Assembly (NCBI RefSeq): GCF_014653195.1
Contig: NZ_BNAH01000010.1
Coordinates: 121,762-185,761, forward strand
Direction of reading: 5' to 3'
Source: Thalassotalea profundi
Lineage (GTDB): Bacteria > Pseudomonadota > Gammaproteobacteria > Enterobacterales > Alteromonadaceae
DNA length: 64,000 bases
Shown one piece after another: positions 1 to 11,112 of the stretch. The notes beneath the pieces are model-generated. The model had not been told where the DNA came from and did not search any database. It was given only the letters and a program-made list of their open reading frames with translations. Numbering within the stretch: position 1 is the first letter of the stretch; the number at the start of each line of letters is the position of its first letter. A program made the translations under genes and the position numbers.

Positions 1-21
1 TTAATACTTCTCCAAAGATAT

Positions 22-48
22 AAAAATGCCAATCATAAGATTGGCATT
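22..48 (-). terminator. Terminator after secA
   Basis: A perfect 10-bp stem (AATGCCAATC / GATTGGCATT, loop of 4) lies just past the secA stop and is followed on the minus strand by TTTTATA. It should end the secA transcript. Nothing else is recognisable in the first 75 bases. Confidence 0.85.
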
Positions 49-75
49 AATAAGTGTTTAATAATCGCAATGGTA

Positions 76-2757
76 TTAGGTTAATTTACCGTGACACTGC
101 TTATATTTTTTACCTGAGCCACAAGGACATGGATCATTTCGACCTACACGTGGTACACCAGAATCTTGCGCAGGAGAACTCGCTGATTCATGCGTGTATT
201 CTTTAGGTACTTCATCAGACTTTCTATGTTGTTCTTCTACTGCTTCAACATCAGATTCTGCTTTAATTTGTACTTTACTTAAAACACCAATAACATCAAC
301 TTTTAAGTTCTCTAATAACTCAGAAAATAATTCAAATGATTCACGTTTATATTCTTGTTTAGGATTTTTCTGAGCATAGCCTCGTAAATGAATACCTTGG
401 CGTAAGTGATCCATCGCTGCTAAATGCTCTTTCCAATGGGAATCTAAACTTTGTAACATTACCGCTTTTTCAAAATGGCGTAATACTTCTGCGCCCACTT
501 GCTCTTCTTTTTCACGGTAGGCTTGAGTAACCGTTTCAAGAATTTTTTCACGTAATGTTTCTTCGTGTAATTTAGTATCTTCTTCAAGCCATTTTGCAAT
601 AGGCATTTCAATAGCTAACTCACCTTTGATGCGTTCTTCAAGCCCTTGAATATCCCACATTTCATCTAATGACTGAGGAGGAATGTGTTGATTAATTATC
701 CCTTCAACAACATCAACACGAATATTATCAATAATTTCACTAATATCCGCCTCTTCCATTAATTCGTTACGTTGCTCATATATCACTTTACGTTGATCGT
801 TAGCAACATCATCAAATTCTAATAACTGTTTACGCACATCAAAGTTACGTCCTTCAACTTTACGTTGTGCATTTTCAATACTTTTAGTTACCCACGGATG
901 TTCAATTGCTTCACCACGTTCCATCCCTAATTTACGCATCATGTTACTAATACGTTCAGAGGCGAATATACGCATTAAGCCATCTTCCATCGACAGATAG
1001 AAACGTGTTGACCCCGCATCCCCCTGACGACCAGAACGACCACGTAACTGGTTATCTATTCGACGCGATTCATGACGCTCTGTAGCAACTATGTGCAAAC
1101 CACCTAACTCTAGAACTTTGTCGTGCTGTTCTTGCCACTCTTTTTTAACTTGTGCTATTTTTTCTTCTGTTGGGTTTTTAATCTGCGCAATCATCGCGTC
1201 TAAATTACCACCAAGCACGATATCCGTACCACGACCAGCCATGTTAGTCGCTATAGTTACTGCACCCACCTTACCAGCATCAGCAACAATCTCAGCTTCT
1301 TGTGCATGAAATTTAGCATTTAATACTTTGTGCTTAATTTTGGCTTTCTTTAAAAATGAAGAAAGAAATTCAGAGGTTTCAATACTAATAGTACCAACTA
1401 ATACCGGTTGACCACGCTCTACACAATCTTGTATATCGGTTAAAATAGCATCGTATTTTTCTTCTGCTGTTAAGTAGATAAGGTCTGGCAAATCTTTACG
1501 AATCATAGGTTTGTTAGTTGGCATAACAACCGTTTCTAATCCGTAAATATGGTTAAATTCGAATGCTTCTGTATCAGCAGTACCAGTCATACCTGACAAT
1601 TTATTGTATAAACGGAAAAAATTTTGAAAGGTAATAGACGCTAATGTTTGATTTTCATTTTGTATTTTCACACCTTCTTTAGCTTCAACAGCTTGATGTA
1701 AGCCTTCTGACCAACGACGGCCTTCCATAGTTCGGCCTGTATGCTCATCAACAATCACAATTTCATCATCTTTAACGATATAATCGACATCTTTTTGAAA
1801 GAGCTTATGTGCACGTAGTGCCGCCATTACATGGTGAAGCAAAGTAATATTAGAGGCAGAGAATAATGAATCACCGTCTTGAATCAGGCCCTTTTCGATC
1901 ATTATTTCTTCAATACGGATTTGACCTCGTTCGGTTAAATATATTTGTTTTGACTTTTCATCTACAGTGAAATCACCGGTGCTTTCTTCACCTTCTTTAT
2001 CTTCTTCAGCTTGTTGCTCAAGCGTTGGCACAACAATGTTAATTTGACGATATAACTCAGAACTATCTTCTGCTTGCCCAGAAATAATAAGAGGCGTTCT
2101 TGCTTCATCTATTAAGATAGAGTCAACCTCATCAACTACAGCAAAATTTAGTGGCTTTTGAACTCTTTCTTCTGGCGAAAAGGCCATATTGTCTCGTAAG
2201 TAATCAAAACCGAATTCATTATTAGTACCATAAGTAATATCAGCTTCATAAGCCGCTTGCTTATCAGCATGTGCCATACCAGCAATATTACAACCTACTG
2301 TCATTCCTAAAAATTCAAATAAAGGGCGACTCCAATCAGCATCACGAGAGGCTAAGTAGTCGTTAACCGTAATTACATGAACACCTTTACCTGTTAATGC
2401 ATTTAAATACGAGGGTAATGTAGCAGTAAGAGTTTTACCTTCACCGGTACGCATTTCTGCAATTTTACCGTCATTTAGTACCATACCACCAACTAACTGT
2501 ACATCGAAGTGGCGCATACCAAATACACGTTTACTTGCTTCACGTACAACCGCAAACGCTTCAGGCAAAATAGACTCTAAGCTTTCGTCATGGCTTAAAC
2601 GCTCTTTAAATTCTGTGGTTTTTGCTTTTAGTTCTTCATCAGATAGAGCTTCAAATTCTGGCTCTAAGGCATTAATTTTTACTACTTCTTTGCGCATTTG
2701 TTTGAGCAATCTATCGTTACGACTACCAAACATTTTTGTTAAAAAATTTCCAAACAT
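76..2757 (-). CDS. secA: Preprotein translocase motor ATPase SecA
   Basis: Motor of the Sec pathway: hydrolyses ATP to push unfolded preproteins through SecYEG. The 893-aa product is full length for the family. The N-terminus ([16 protein letters not shown]) matches the usual SecA start, Walker A is GEGKT at 105-109, and a [16 protein letters not shown] block follows near residue 210. The C-terminus ends in the zinc-binding SEC-C motif [15 protein letters not shown]. It is the last gene of this block and has its own terminator. No secM-like arrest peptide lies upstream. The preceding gene is an M23 peptidase, separated by a terminator hairpin, so secA is probably transcribed from its own promoter in the 2758-2861 gap. 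Confidence 0.98.
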   Translation of the reverse strand: MFGNFLTKMFGSRNDRLLKQMRKEVVKINALEPEFEALSDEELKAKTTEFKERLSHDESLESILPEAFAVVREASKRVFGMRHFDVQLVGGMVLNDGKIAEMRTGEGKTLTATLPSYLNALTGKGVHVITVNDYLASRDADWSRPLFEFLGMTVGCNIAGMAHADKQAAYEADITYGTNNEFGFDYLRDNMAFSPEERVQKPLNFAVVDEVDSILIDEARTPLIISGQAEDSSELYRQINIVVPTLEQQAEEDKEGEESTGDFTVDEKSKQIYLTERGQIRIEEIMIEKGLIQDGDSLFSASNITLLHHVMAALRAHKLFQKDVDYIVKDDEIVIVDEHTGRTMEGRRWSEGLHQAVEAKEGVKIQNENQTLASITFQNFFRLYNKLSGMTGTADTEAFEFNHIYGLETVVMPTNKPMIRKDLPDLIYLTAEEKYDAILTDIQDCVERGQPVLVGTISIETSEFLSSFLKKAKIKHKVLNAKFHAQEAEIVADAGKVGAVTIATNMAGRGTDIVLGGNLDAMIAQIKNPTEEKIAQVKKEWQEQHDKVLELGGLHIVATERHESRRIDNQLRGRSGRQGDAGSTRFYLSMEDGLMRIFASERISNMMRKLGMERGEAIEHPWVTKSIENAQRKVEGRNFDVRKQLLEFDDVANDQRKVIYEQRNELMEEADISEIIDNIRVDVVEGIINQHIPPQSLDEMWDIQGLEERIKGELAIEMPIAKWLEEDTKLHEETLREKILETVTQAYREKEEQVGAEVLRHFEKAVMLQSLDSHWKEHLAAMDHLRQGIHLRGYAQKNPKQEYKRESFELFSELLENLKVDVIGVLSKVQIKAESDVEAVEEQHRKSDEVPKEYTHESASSPAQDSGVPRVGRNDPCPCGSGKKYKQCHGKLT

Positions 2758-2796
2758 CTTGTTAAACCATTTTGAGAAGAATATCTTCCGTACTAA

Positions 2797-2824
2797 AATA
2801 AAAGTGCTCGAATATATCGAACAC
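2797..2824 (-). terminator. Terminator between the M23 peptidase gene and secA
   Basis: On the minus strand an 8-bp stem (GTGTTCGA / TCGAGCAC, one G-T wobble) with a 5-nt loop is followed by TTTTATTTT. It lies after the M23 stop codon and before secA and probably separates the two transcripts. Confidence 0.65.
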
Positions 2825-2861
2825 CAAAAACAGGGTTAATTTGCAGATTATATCAAGTGAA

Positions 2862-3764
2862 TTACTTTGCTTTACGATAAACGTATTTCACGGGATCTAT
2901 TTGCTTATTATTTCGCAATATTTCATAGTGAACATGTGGGCCAGTAGAACGTCCGGTACTACCCATTCTTGCAATCGCTTGACCTTTATTTACTACTTCA
3001 CCAACATTAACTAATATTGTTTTGTTATGGCCGTATCGCGTTTTAATACCCTTGCCATGATCAATTTCAATTAAATTACCATAGCCGTAACGCTCACTAG
3101 CCCATGTTACAACACCAGCTGCCGTAGCAATAATTTCCGCATCCTCTTTACCTGCGAAGTCAACACCCTTGTGCATTGCTGGACGGCCATTAAAAGGATC
3201 TTTTCGTACTCCAAAGTAAGACGAAAGCCAACCTTTTAATATTGGGCGACCAGATAAATAGCTTGTATTTTCTATATGGTGTCCTAAGGTTACAGATTCA
3301 AGTAATTTAAGCTGTTTTTCTTTCAAGCTTAATTCGTCACCTAGTACTTCAACATCATTAAATAATTGAGTTAACGAAACTCTTTCTATTGGTTGCGATT
3401 GAATCATTGGCCCTCCACTAGGTGGAAGCTCAGAAAAATTAAATTCATTTTCAGGGATATTAGCCTCTTCAGCTAAACGATCCCCCAAGGCATTTAAACG
3501 TAAAACTTGGCTTTGTAATTCAGCTAATTTTATTGTTAACGCGGTAACTTGTTGGCTTTTTTCGCTTAAAGCTAAGTCTTTTTGAGATTCTGTATTGGTA
3601 AAGGTATAGAGAGGCTTTTCAGGCTGAGCTTCAGAAGAGAGTAATAAATGAACAATTACACCTGAAATAACGGCAAACGCCAGCGCTGCTGATATCCAAT
3701 GAAGTTTATTTAACTTCATTTGAAATCTAACGTTCTTTCCTCGATATAGTAATGTTAAACTCAT
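2862..3764 (-). CDS. Membrane-anchored M23 (LytM) peptidase-family protein
   Basis: Predicted envelope protein of 300 aa. It has a short cytoplasmic N-terminus, one membrane segment at about 22-43, and a periplasmic region with a coiled-coil stretch (about 60-95) rich in Q, L and K. The C-terminal M23 zinc-peptidase domain contains HKGVD near residue 195 and HVHYEI with His277 and His279, so the metal ligands look intact. It could cut peptidoglycan cross-bridges or activate amidases. The first ATG is preferred because the next Met lies close to the membrane segment and has no ribosome site at a usable distance. Its position between lpxC/dciA and secA suggests a housekeeping envelope role, but the substrate cannot be read from sequence. 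Confidence 0.85.
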   Translation of the reverse strand: MSLTLLYRGKNVRFQMKLNKLHWISAALAFAVISGVIVHLLLSSEAQPEKPLYTFTNTESQKDLALSEKSQQVTALTIKLAELQSQVLRLNALGDRLAEEANIPENEFNFSELPPSGGPMIQSQPIERVSLTQLFNDVEVLGDELSLKEKQLKLLESVTLGHHIENTSYLSGRPILKGWLSSYFGVRKDPFNGRPAMHKGVDFAGKEDAEIIATAAGVVTWASERYGYGNLIEIDHGKGIKTRYGHNKTILVNVGEVVNKGQAIARMGSTGRSTGPHVHYEILRNNKQIDPVKYVYRKAK

Positions 3765-3804
3765 AAGTATTATCTATCGGCTTCACTTAATATAGGGTTA
3801 ATCT

Positions 3805-4278
3805 ATGGCTCAAAAATCAAAACTACCAATAGATATGTCAACCTTGTTTTCCGAAACGTCAGGCACTTTGGCACAAATTGCGAAAAAAACCAACTCTTTA
3901 AAAATATTAGCTGACATTGTACGACAAAGTTGCCCTGACCTGCCAGCAGAAGTATGGCAAATTGCCAATTTCACGCAAAATACTTTAGTTATTGAAGTAA
4001 ATTCAGCTATCTGGGGTCAACGTTTACAATTTGAAAAAGTAAAAATTTGTCAGCAATTAGCCATTGCTACCGATAACTTATTTACACAAGTTTCAATAAA
4101 AGTTTCGCCATACCGCAGTAAAACATCATATACGGTTCCTATTTCAGATAAAAAAGCAAAAACTCAATATATCTCTAGTGCTACAGCACATCAATTAAAT
4201 GAAGTAGCAAAGAATGCCCCTGAAAGCTTGAAGAAAAAACTCTTAAAGTTAGCGAGTCTAGCTGATAAAAGTAGTTAG
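3805..4278 (+). CDS. dciA: DciA-type (DUF721) replicative helicase loader protein
   Basis: 157-aa protein with the DUF721/DciA fold at about 20-110 (features include LADIVRQSCP and AIWGQRLQFEK) and a lysine-rich, probably flexible tail. DciA assists loading of the DnaB helicase in the many bacteria that lack DnaC or DnaI. It is transcribed divergently from the M23 gene, with only 40 bp between the start codons, and ends at a terminator shared with lpxC. It is the only plus-strand gene in the first 32 kb. Family assignment rests on pattern recognition. Function is inferred from the family. Confidence 0.8.
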   Translation: MAQKSKLPIDMSTLFSETSGTLAQIAKKTNSLKILADIVRQSCPDLPAEVWQIANFTQNTLVIEVNSAIWGQRLQFEKVKICQQLAIATDNLFTQVSIKVSPYRSKTSYTVPISDKKAKTQYISSATAHQLNEVAKNAPESLKKKLLKLASLADKSS

Positions 4279-4302
4279 CTTACTGTATTAACGCACACAA
4301 AT

Positions 4303-4328
4303 AAAAAAAGACCTCTACGGTCTTTTTT
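4303..4328. terminator. Bidirectional terminator between dciA and lpxC
   Basis: AAAAAAAGACC - TCTAC - GGTCTTTTTT forms a hairpin with A and T tracts on both sides, between the convergent stop codons of dciA (+) and lpxC (-). It should work in both directions. Confidence 0.9.
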
Positions 4329-4337
4329 ATTTAATAA

Positions 4338-5255
4338 TTAGTAAGCACCTGCACTCACTTCTTGATATTGAATTGGTGCTTGCGCTTCATCTTCATAGGT
4401 TACCCATTCCCAAGCATTAGTTTGCTTAAAAACTTCTCTGAGTAACATATTATTTAAAGCATGTCCTGATTTAAATGCGTTAAGCTCACCTAAGATACTG
4501 ACACCACCCATGTATAAGTCACCAATAGCATCAAGTATTTTATGCTTAACAAATTCATCATCATAGCGAAGTTCATCTGGGTTAAGCATTCGGTAATCAT
4601 CTAAAACAATCGCATTTTCTAAGCTTCCGCCTAGTGCTAAATTATGAGATCGGAGAAACTCAATATCTTTAACAAAGCCAAAAGTTCTCGCGCGGCTAAT
4701 TTCTTTAATAAAAGAACAGCTTGATAAGTCCATACTCATGACTTGCCCTGTTTTAGCAATAACAGGGTGATCAAAATCAATGGCAAAATTAACCCTAAAA
4801 CCTTCATAAGGTTTTAATTCAGCCCATTTATCACCCTCTTCAACACGTATGGTTTTATTTATACGAATAAAGCGTTTAGCAACATTAGAGGTTTCAATAC
4901 CAACCGATTGTAATAAATAAACAAACGGTAATGAACTGCCGTCCATAATTGGAATTTCTGGAGAATCAACATCAATAACTAAGTTATCAATGCCCATTCC
5001 TGCTACAGCTGCAAGCAAGTGTTCGACGGTGGAAATCTTCACTCCTTGCTCGTTGACCAAACACGTACACATAGTCGTTTCACCAACAGATTCTGGCGTC
5101 GCTTTAATATCGACAACAGGTGTTAAATCTACACGGCGAAATACGATACCCGTATTTGCAGGCGCAGGACGGAGAGTAAGCTGCACCTTTTCACCTTTGT
5201 GTAAACCTACACCGATAGCGGAAACGCTTTCTTTAATTGTACGTTGTTTAATCAT
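4338..5255 (-). CDS. lpxC: UDP-3-O-acyl-N-acetylglucosamine deacetylase LpxC
   Basis: Zinc enzyme for the committed step of lipid A synthesis, removing the N-acetyl group from UDP-3-O-acyl-GlcNAc in the cytoplasm. The 305-aa product has the usual length. His79 sits in [11 protein letters not shown], the second and third zinc ligands in [10 protein letters not shown] (about 237 and 241), and the catalytic His in SGHALNN (about 264). It follows ftsZ at the end of the dcw cluster, as in most gammaproteobacteria. The 147-bp gap to ftsZ leaves room for its own promoter. Confidence 0.98.
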   Translation of the reverse strand: MIKQRTIKESVSAIGVGLHKGEKVQLTLRPAPANTGIVFRRVDLTPVVDIKATPESVGETTMCTCLVNEQGVKISTVEHLLAAVAGMGIDNLVIDVDSPEIPIMDGSSLPFVYLLQSVGIETSNVAKRFIRINKTIRVEEGDKWAELKPYEGFRVNFAIDFDHPVIAKTGQVMSMDLSSCSFIKEISRARTFGFVKDIEFLRSHNLALGGSLENAIVLDDYRMLNPDELRYDDEFVKHKILDAIGDLYMGGVSILGELNAFKSGHALNNMLLREVFKQTNAWEWVTYEDEAQAPIQYQEVSAGAY

Positions 5256-5402
5256 AATTAGCCTTAATAAGCCTTATAGTTACTTTACATCCACCAACTG
5301 AATTCAGCGGGCGCATAATATAGCAAAAAAGCTTTATAAAATCAAAACCTCAGTCATATTGCTCATCGCAATATTCTTAATTCCAAATAACTTTATTGAT
5401 AA

Positions 5403-6560
5403 TTAATCAGCTTGTTTACGTAAAAATGCTGGAATATCTAAATAATTATCTAAGTCCGCTGCTTGTACTTTTTGTACTTGTGCATTTGCTTCTGGCATAG
5501 TTGCTGTCATCGGCTCTGCTTGCGGTGAAGAAATAAACTCCTGTCCAACCGCAATAGGCTCTGCTGTAGGTGTTGGATTTACCAACGTAATATCTGGTTT
5601 ACGTTCAGCACCGATACCCGTTGCTACCACAGTTACTCGCAAGTCTTCTGTCATTTCTGGGTCGATTACCGCTCCTACAACTACGGTTGCATTTTCAGAC
5701 GCAAAAGCTTTAACGGCATTACCTACTTTCTCAAATTCATCAATACTAATATCCATGCCTGCAGTGATATTAACTAAAATCCCACGAGCACCAGCTAAAT
5801 CAACATCTTCAAGTAATGGACTTGAAATAGCGGCTTCAGCAGCTTCTTCAGCACGATCTTCACCTGATGAAATACCAGACCCCATCATTGCAGTTCCCAT
5901 TTCAGACATAACGGTACGAACGTCAGCAAAGTCAACATTTATGAGTCCAGGACGAGTAATAAGTTCCGCAATTCCTTGTACTGCCCCTAATAAAACATTG
6001 TTAGCGGCTTTAAATGCATCTAACAAGCTCGTGCCAGGGCCTAATACTTTTAATAATTTTTCATTTGGAATAGTAATGAGTGAATCAACATTTTTTGATA
6101 AAAATTCAATACCTTGATCTGCATAATTCATGCGTTTTTTACCTTCAAATGGGAAAGGCTTCGTTACAACAGCAACAGTTAATATTCCCATTTCCTTGGC
6201 AATTTCAGCCACAACAGGTGCAGCACCTGTACCTGTGCCACCACCCATTCCGGCAGCAATAAATACCATATCAGCACCTTCAAGTGCTTCTTTAATGGTT
6301 TCGCGATCTTCTTCGGCACTACGACGTCCAATTTCAGGATTCGCACCAGCCCCTAAACCTTTAGTAACATCGCTTCCTAATTGTAACGTAACATTAGCAG
6401 ATGAATTGCGTAATGCTTGTGAGTCGGTATTGGCTGTTATAAATTCAACACCTTCAATGGTTTGTAGCACCATATGTTCAACAGCATTTCCGCCGCCACC
6501 GCCAACACCAATTACTTTAATTACCGCTTCTTGATTGTGATCTTCCATTAGTTCAAACAT
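5403..6560 (-). CDS. ftsZ: Cell division GTPase FtsZ
   Basis: Tubulin-like GTPase that forms the Z-ring. The start at 6560 (MFELMEDHNQEAVIKV) is chosen because GGAGAGAG lies just upstream. A longer open frame merely reads through that ribosome site. The 385-aa product carries the tubulin signature GGGTGTGAAP, an N-terminal GVGGGGGNAV loop, and the conserved C-terminal peptide DIPAFLRKQAD, which binds FtsA and ZipA. It lies 83 bp after ftsA in the same operon. Confidence 0.98.
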   Translation of the reverse strand: MFELMEDHNQEAVIKVIGVGGGGGNAVEHMVLQTIEGVEFITANTDSQALRNSSANVTLQLGSDVTKGLGAGANPEIGRRSAEEDRETIKEALEGADMVFIAAGMGGGTGTGAAPVVAEIAKEMGILTVAVVTKPFPFEGKKRMNYADQGIEFLSKNVDSLITIPNEKLLKVLGPGTSLLDAFKAANNVLLGAVQGIAELITRPGLINVDFADVRTVMSEMGTAMMGSGISSGEDRAEEAAEAAISSPLLEDVDLAGARGILVNITAGMDISIDEFEKVGNAVKAFASENATVVVGAVIDPEMTEDLRVTVVATGIGAERKPDITLVNPTPTAEPIAVGQEFISSPQAEPMTATMPEANAQVQKVQAADLDNYLDIPAFLRKQAD

Positions 6561-6643
6561 TTTTCTCTCTCCGATTTTTATGTTTTGTTCCACCAAAACT
6601 ACTTTTACACTTAAAAAACTTTGTGATTACTCGCAAAGTCAAA

Positions 6644-7879
6644 TTAAAACTCGCCTTTAAACCAAGCTAAGACTCGGGCGCCGATACTCGCAACACCATC
6701 ACTTGCTTTAGTTTCTTTTACCTGTGATTCTGAAGCTTGCATACCGTAGTGCAATAACCCTACTACCGTTGCGTATGCAGGATCATTAACATACTCTTTT
6801 AATCCACATACATCTTTTGGCTGAGCAACTCTTACTGGCATTTGAAAAACTTCTTCAGCAAACTCAACGACCCCTTCCATTTTTGCTGTACCGCCAGTTA
6901 ACACATAGCCTGCCGCTATTTGATCTTCTAAACCACTTTCGCGTAATTCTTCTTGAATTAATTCAAATAACTCATGATATCTAGGCTCTACTACCTCAGC
7001 TAATGTGTGACGTGACATAGAACGTGCTGGTCGTCCGCCAACACTTGGCACTTCAATATTTTCTTCCATACTCACCATTTGACGTAAAGCACAGGCATAT
7101 TTCACTTTAATGTCTTCAGCATGACTTAATGGTGTTCTAAATATTTTCGCGATATCACTAGTCACCTGATTACCTGCAACAGGGATCACTGCTGTATGCC
7201 TTAATGCACCGCCAGTAAATACCGATATATCCATAGTGCCTGCACCGATATCAATCACACAGATGCCTAATTCTTTTTCATCTTCTGTCACTACCGCATA
7301 ACTGGAAGCTAATGCTGAAAAAATAAGTTGATCGGCTTTTAAATCGCATCGCTCAACACATTTAACAATATTTTTTGCCATATCATTTGCACAGGTAACA
7401 ATATGTACTTTGGCTTCCATACGAACGCCAGACATACCAATTGGACTTTTAATACCATCTTGGCAATCAATACTAAATTCTTGTGGTAAAACGTGTAGCA
7501 TTCTTCGTTCGGCTGAAATAGGCACAGAACGAGCAGTATGAATGACGTTATCAACATCTTCTTGTACTACTTCTTTGTCATTAATTGGCACCATGCCATT
7601 TTCATTCTGACAACTAATATGTTTACCTGAGATACCTAAATAAACTGACGTTATATGACAATCTGCCATAAGTTCAGCTTCATTAATTGCACGCTGTATA
7701 GACTGAATAACTAAATTCAAGTCGTTAACACCACCTTTATCCATGCCTCTTGCCGGTTGGTTACCAACGCCAACAATGCTCAGCTTGTTATCAGCAGTAA
7801 TTTCACCCACTGCTACTGAGATCTTCGATGTGCCGATATCTAAACCTACAATAAGGTTTCTTTCATTAGCTTTTGCCAT
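6644..7879 (-). CDS. ftsA: Cell division protein FtsA
   Basis: Actin-like protein that tethers FtsZ to the inner membrane. The 411-aa product starts with MAKANERNLIVGLDIGTSKI (phosphate-1 loop), has DIGAGTMDISVF (phosphate 2) and YVLTGGTAKMEG (adenosine loop), and ends in a short tail (GARVLAWFKGEF) that fits the membrane-targeting amphipathic helix. It begins 5 bp after the ftsQ stop and precedes ftsZ, the standard order. Confidence 0.98.
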   Translation of the reverse strand: MAKANERNLIVGLDIGTSKISVAVGEITADNKLSIVGVGNQPARGMDKGGVNDLNLVIQSIQRAINEAELMADCHITSVYLGISGKHISCQNENGMVPINDKEVVQEDVDNVIHTARSVPISAERRMLHVLPQEFSIDCQDGIKSPIGMSGVRMEAKVHIVTCANDMAKNIVKCVERCDLKADQLIFSALASSYAVVTEDEKELGICVIDIGAGTMDISVFTGGALRHTAVIPVAGNQVTSDIAKIFRTPLSHAEDIKVKYACALRQMVSMEENIEVPSVGGRPARSMSRHTLAEVVEPRYHELFELIQEELRESGLEDQIAAGYVLTGGTAKMEGVVEFAEEVFQMPVRVAQPKDVCGLKEYVNDPAYATVVGLLHYGMQASESQVKETKASDGVASIGARVLAWFKGEF

Positions 7880-7884
7880 TAATG

Positions 7885-8673
7885 TTAAGCTCTTTTATCT
7901 TCTGTTGTATTTGCTAAAAAAGGTTTCCAGCCAACCGCTAAACCTGTGTCATAACGTAAGTCGACATAATCAACTTGCTTATTTTCTTTGCTCTGCGCTT
8001 TTATCTGCGGATATACATCGATAAAACGTTGTATACGCTCATTACGCTTCTCTCTACCTAAATTCAGCATCACGCCATCATTTAAAGTTAATTGCCAAGA
8101 ATAGCGCTCTGATAACACCAACTCGTCAATACTTAAGTCACTAAAATCAAGCAGCTGATTTAAATTATTAAAATTATCTAATGCAATTAATTCACTACCT
8201 TCAGGTCCAAAAAATGCTGGCAGGTTCACTTTTAATCTACTAATATCGGCTTGGAATGCATGCCCATACTGATTAATTAAAAAGTCACCATTCCATAATG
8301 CAATTGGCGTTTGATCAACCACATAAATTTTCAACTCATTAGGCCATTTCTTTCTTACTGAAACGGAATACACCCAAGGTAATGCTGTTACTTGTTGCTG
8401 AACCTGATTAACATCTACCTTAAAAAAATTACCTAAATTAATATTCTCTATCGCTTTTTCAATATCTTTTGTCACCGTATACGACATTTCACCGCTAATA
8501 CTGACAGAAGTCACTGGCGCTGATTCATCAGCCGATAAACGCTCAGTAACCAACCATGAAAAAGATAGTAACGACACGATAACCACCACAAAAAAAACAA
8601 CCCCTAGCCAAAACGACCAGTGCAGTTGTGTTTTTTGTACTTCAGTTACTGAAGCTTGTGGTTGTTTAGCCAT
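7885..8673 (-). CDS. ftsQ: Cell division protein FtsQ
   Basis: Bitopic inner-membrane divisome protein that links early and late division proteins through FtsB and FtsL. The 262-aa product has a cytoplasmic N-terminus, a membrane segment at about 21-45 (WSFWLGVVFFVVVIVSLLSFSWLV), a periplasmic POTRA domain (from about residue 58) and a FtsQ beta domain. It lies 2 bp after ddl and 5 bp before ftsA. Confidence 0.95.
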   Translation of the reverse strand: MAKQPQASVTEVQKTQLHWSFWLGVVFFVVVIVSLLSFSWLVTERLSADESAPVTSVSISGEMSYTVTKDIEKAIENINLGNFFKVDVNQVQQQVTALPWVYSVSVRKKWPNELKIYVVDQTPIALWNGDFLINQYGHAFQADISRLKVNLPAFFGPEGSELIALDNFNNLNQLLDFSDLSIDELVLSERYSWQLTLNDGVMLNLGREKRNERIQRFIDVYPQIKAQSKENKQVDYVDLRYDTGLAVGWKPFLANTTEDKRA

Positions 8674-8675
8674 AG

Positions 8676-9647
8676 TTAAAGAGCATCCTCTTCACTTAGT
8701 TCGTTATTGGGCTTTTTATATGTTTCTTTACTCAGCTCAACAATACGAGTAACTAATTCAACAAAATTTAATCCAAATACTTTAGCCGCTTTGGGTACTA
8801 ATGAAGTTTCTGTCATTCCTGGTACTGTGTTCACTTCTAATAATTGCCATTGCCCTTCTAAAGTCCGCATGACATCAACTCTTCCCCAGCCACTTGCACC
8901 TGTTGCTTTAAAGGCAGCTAAGGCGAGTGACTGTAATTCATTTTCTTCATCAGCTGATAGGCCACTAGGGCAATGATATTGCGTTGTAGTTGATTGATAC
9001 TTCGCTTGATAATCATAAAATTCATTAGGAGTTTCCATACGAATAGCGGGTAATGCTTGCTCGCCTAAAATGCTGACAGTGTACTCAGGCCCATCAATCC
9101 AAGACTCAACTAAAATTTCGTTGTCAAATTCAAAAGCGGCATTTAATGCGCTATCTAGTAGTTCTTCACTATCAGCTTTTGCCATGCCAATACTTGAGCC
9201 TTCATTGGCAGGTTTTACCATAACAACACCACCTAAACGTGCCAGCACACCTTTAGCTTTTGAAGATTGATAATTATTGCGACTCACAATTTCAAATCCG
9301 GCTGTAGGCAACTTCAATGCTTGCCAAATTTGTTTTGACCGTATTTTATCCATTGATAATGCAGAACCTAATACTGAAGAGCCGGTATAAGGTATTTGCA
9401 TATACTCTAATGCCCCTTGAACACAACCATCTTCACCACCTCTACCATGTAAAGCAATAAATACGCGATCAATACTTTGTTGTGATAAATCACTTAAGCA
9501 ATAGTCTTTGGTGTCGATTAATTCAACTTTAAAACCCGCTTGTTCTAATGCCTTAGCGACAGCTGCACCCGATCTTAATGACACTTCACGCTCCGCAGAA
9601 TTACCTCCATAAAGCACCGCAATTTTTTCATTAAACACATTAGTCAT
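8676..9647 (-). CDS. ddl: D-alanine--D-alanine ligase
   Basis: ATP-grasp ligase joining two D-alanines for the peptidoglycan stem peptide. The start at 9647 ([27 protein letters not shown]) is supported by AAGGAGAACTCGC upstream and gives 323 aa. The longer frame adds an unconserved N-terminus. HGRGGEDG and the C-terminal [15 protein letters not shown] are typical Ddl motifs. The gene overlaps the end of murC by 8 bp, which suggests translational coupling. Confidence 0.97.
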   Translation of the reverse strand: MTNVFNEKIAVLYGGNSAEREVSLRSGAAVAKALEQAGFKVELIDTKDYCLSDLSQQSIDRVFIALHGRGGEDGCVQGALEYMQIPYTGSSVLGSALSMDKIRSKQIWQALKLPTAGFEIVSRNNYQSSKAKGVLARLGGVVMVKPANEGSSIGMAKADSEELLDSALNAAFEFDNEILVESWIDGPEYTVSILGEQALPAIRMETPNEFYDYQAKYQSTTTQYHCPSGLSADEENELQSLALAAFKATGASGWGRVDVMRTLEGQWQLLEVNTVPGMTETSLVPKAAKVFGLNFVELVTRIVELSKETYKKPNNELSEEDAL

Positions 9648-11112
9648 GCGAGTTCTCCTTCTTATCAACTGGAGAAGCATTCACTAATAAGGGGTGTTCA
9701 ATTAACGCACGAGAGATTGCACCAATATTACCCGCGCCCTGAGTGATCACCATATCGCCATCTTGCAATTGGGCATGAAGTAACTCAGCAAGTTTGTTTG
9801 GGTCACTGACATAAATAGGTTCAAGTTGCCCACGCTGTCTAATACTACGTGCTAAGCTTTTACTATCAGCCCCTGCTACTGGGGTTTCACCTGCACTATA
9901 AACATCAAGTAATAATAAGCAGTCAACCTCAGATAACACTTCAACAAAATCTTCATATAAGTCACGCGTTCGAGAATAACGATGAGGTTGAAATATCATT
10001 ACTAAGCGTTTTTCAGGCCATCCATTTCGCATCGCCTTGATAGTCGCTTGAACTTCTCTAGGGTGATGACCATAATCGTCAACTAAAACCATTTCTCCTT
10101 TTTCAGTTGATAAGTTAGCAAGCTGTTCAAAACGACGTCCAATACCGGCAAATTTTCCTAACGCATTGACAATGCTTTCATCGCTTATATTTTCATCTGT
10201 TGCCACAGCTATACTGGCTAATGCATTTAATACATTATGTTGTCCTGGTAAATTAACACTTAGCTCTAAGGTTGGATGTCCCTCTCTACTTACGGTGAAA
10301 TAGCTCATACCACCATCTTGATAATAATGTGTCGCCATCACGTCAGCATCTTCTGAAAAACCATAAGTAATCACTTGACGAGCGATACGAGGTAGTATTT
10401 CACGCACCACTGGATTATCAATACATACAACCGCTAAACCGTAAAAAGGTAAGTTATGGAGAAAGTCAATATAGGTATCTTTAAGCTTTTCAAAATCACC
10501 TTGATAAGTTTCCATATGATCTTCATCAATATTGGTGATTACGGCAACCATAGGATGTAGATGTAAAAACGATGCATCACTTTCATCAGCTTCTGCAATT
10601 AAATAACGACTTGTTCCTAAACGAGCATTCGTTCCTGCACTATTTAATAAACCACCAATAACAAAAGTAGGGTCTAATTGCCCCTCAGCAAATACACTCG
10701 CGATTAGACTTGTTGTGGTAGTTTTTCCATGTGTACCAGCAATGGCGACACCGTGACGAAAACGCATTAATTCTGCTAACATTTCAGCGCGTCTAACTAC
10801 TGGTATTCTCAATTCTGCGGCGTAAGCTATTTCAGGATTACTCTTATCTATAGCAGTTGAAACAACGATAACACTTGCACCCTCAATATTATCTTGATGA
10901 TGCCCTAGTGTAATTTTAGCTCCTAACGACCGTAAACGTTTTACTACCGCATTTTCACCGATATCAGAACCGGTGATCGTATAACCTTCATTAAGCAATA
11001 CTTCAGCAATTCCTCCCATTCCTGCGCCACCAATTCCCACGAAATGTATGGTCGATATACGACGCATTTCAGGTGTTTTCATCGGTTGCATATTTCGGTT
11101 TATATTGCTCAT
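9640..11112 (-). CDS. murC: UDP-N-acetylmuramate--L-alanine ligase MurC
   Basis: Adds L-Ala to UDP-MurNAc, the first stem-peptide step. The start at 11112 ([18 protein letters not shown]) shares one base with the murG stop (TAATG), giving 490 aa. Motifs: [17 protein letters not shown] for the N-terminal Rossmann domain, [12 protein letters not shown] as the P-loop, and [10 protein letters not shown] typical of MurC. Operon neighbours are murG and ddl. Confidence 0.97.
   Translation of the reverse strand: MSNINRNMQPMKTPEMRRISTIHFVGIGGAGMGGIAEVLLNEGYTITGSDIGENAVVKRLRSLGAKITLGHHQDNIEGASVIVVSTAIDKSNPEIAYAAELRIPVVRRAEMLAELMRFRHGVAIAGTHGKTTTTSLIASVFAEGQLDPTFVIGGLLNSAGTNARLGTSRYLIAEADESDASFLHLHPMVAVITNIDEDHMETYQGDFEKLKDTYIDFLHNLPFYGLAVVCIDNPVVREILPRIARQVITYGFSEDADVMATHYYQDGGMSYFTVSREGHPTLELSVNLPGQHNVLNALASIAVATDENISDESIVNALGKFAGIGRRFEQLANLSTEKGEMVLVDDYGHHPREVQATIKAMRNGWPEKRLVMIFQPHRYSRTRDLYEDFVEVLSEVDCLLLLDVYSAGETPVAGADSKSLARSIRQRGQLEPIYVSDPNKLAELLHAQLQDGDMVITQGAGNIGAISRALIEHPLLVNASPVDKKENSHD

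Noticed and set aside
1091..1309. Short plus-strand frames opposite secA and throughout the dcw cluster
   Set aside because: They are antisense shadows of well-supported genes with no family resemblance.
6561..6596. Longer ftsZ start at 6596
   Set aside because: The extension reads through the GGAGAGAG ribosome site and is not seen in FtsZ proteins.
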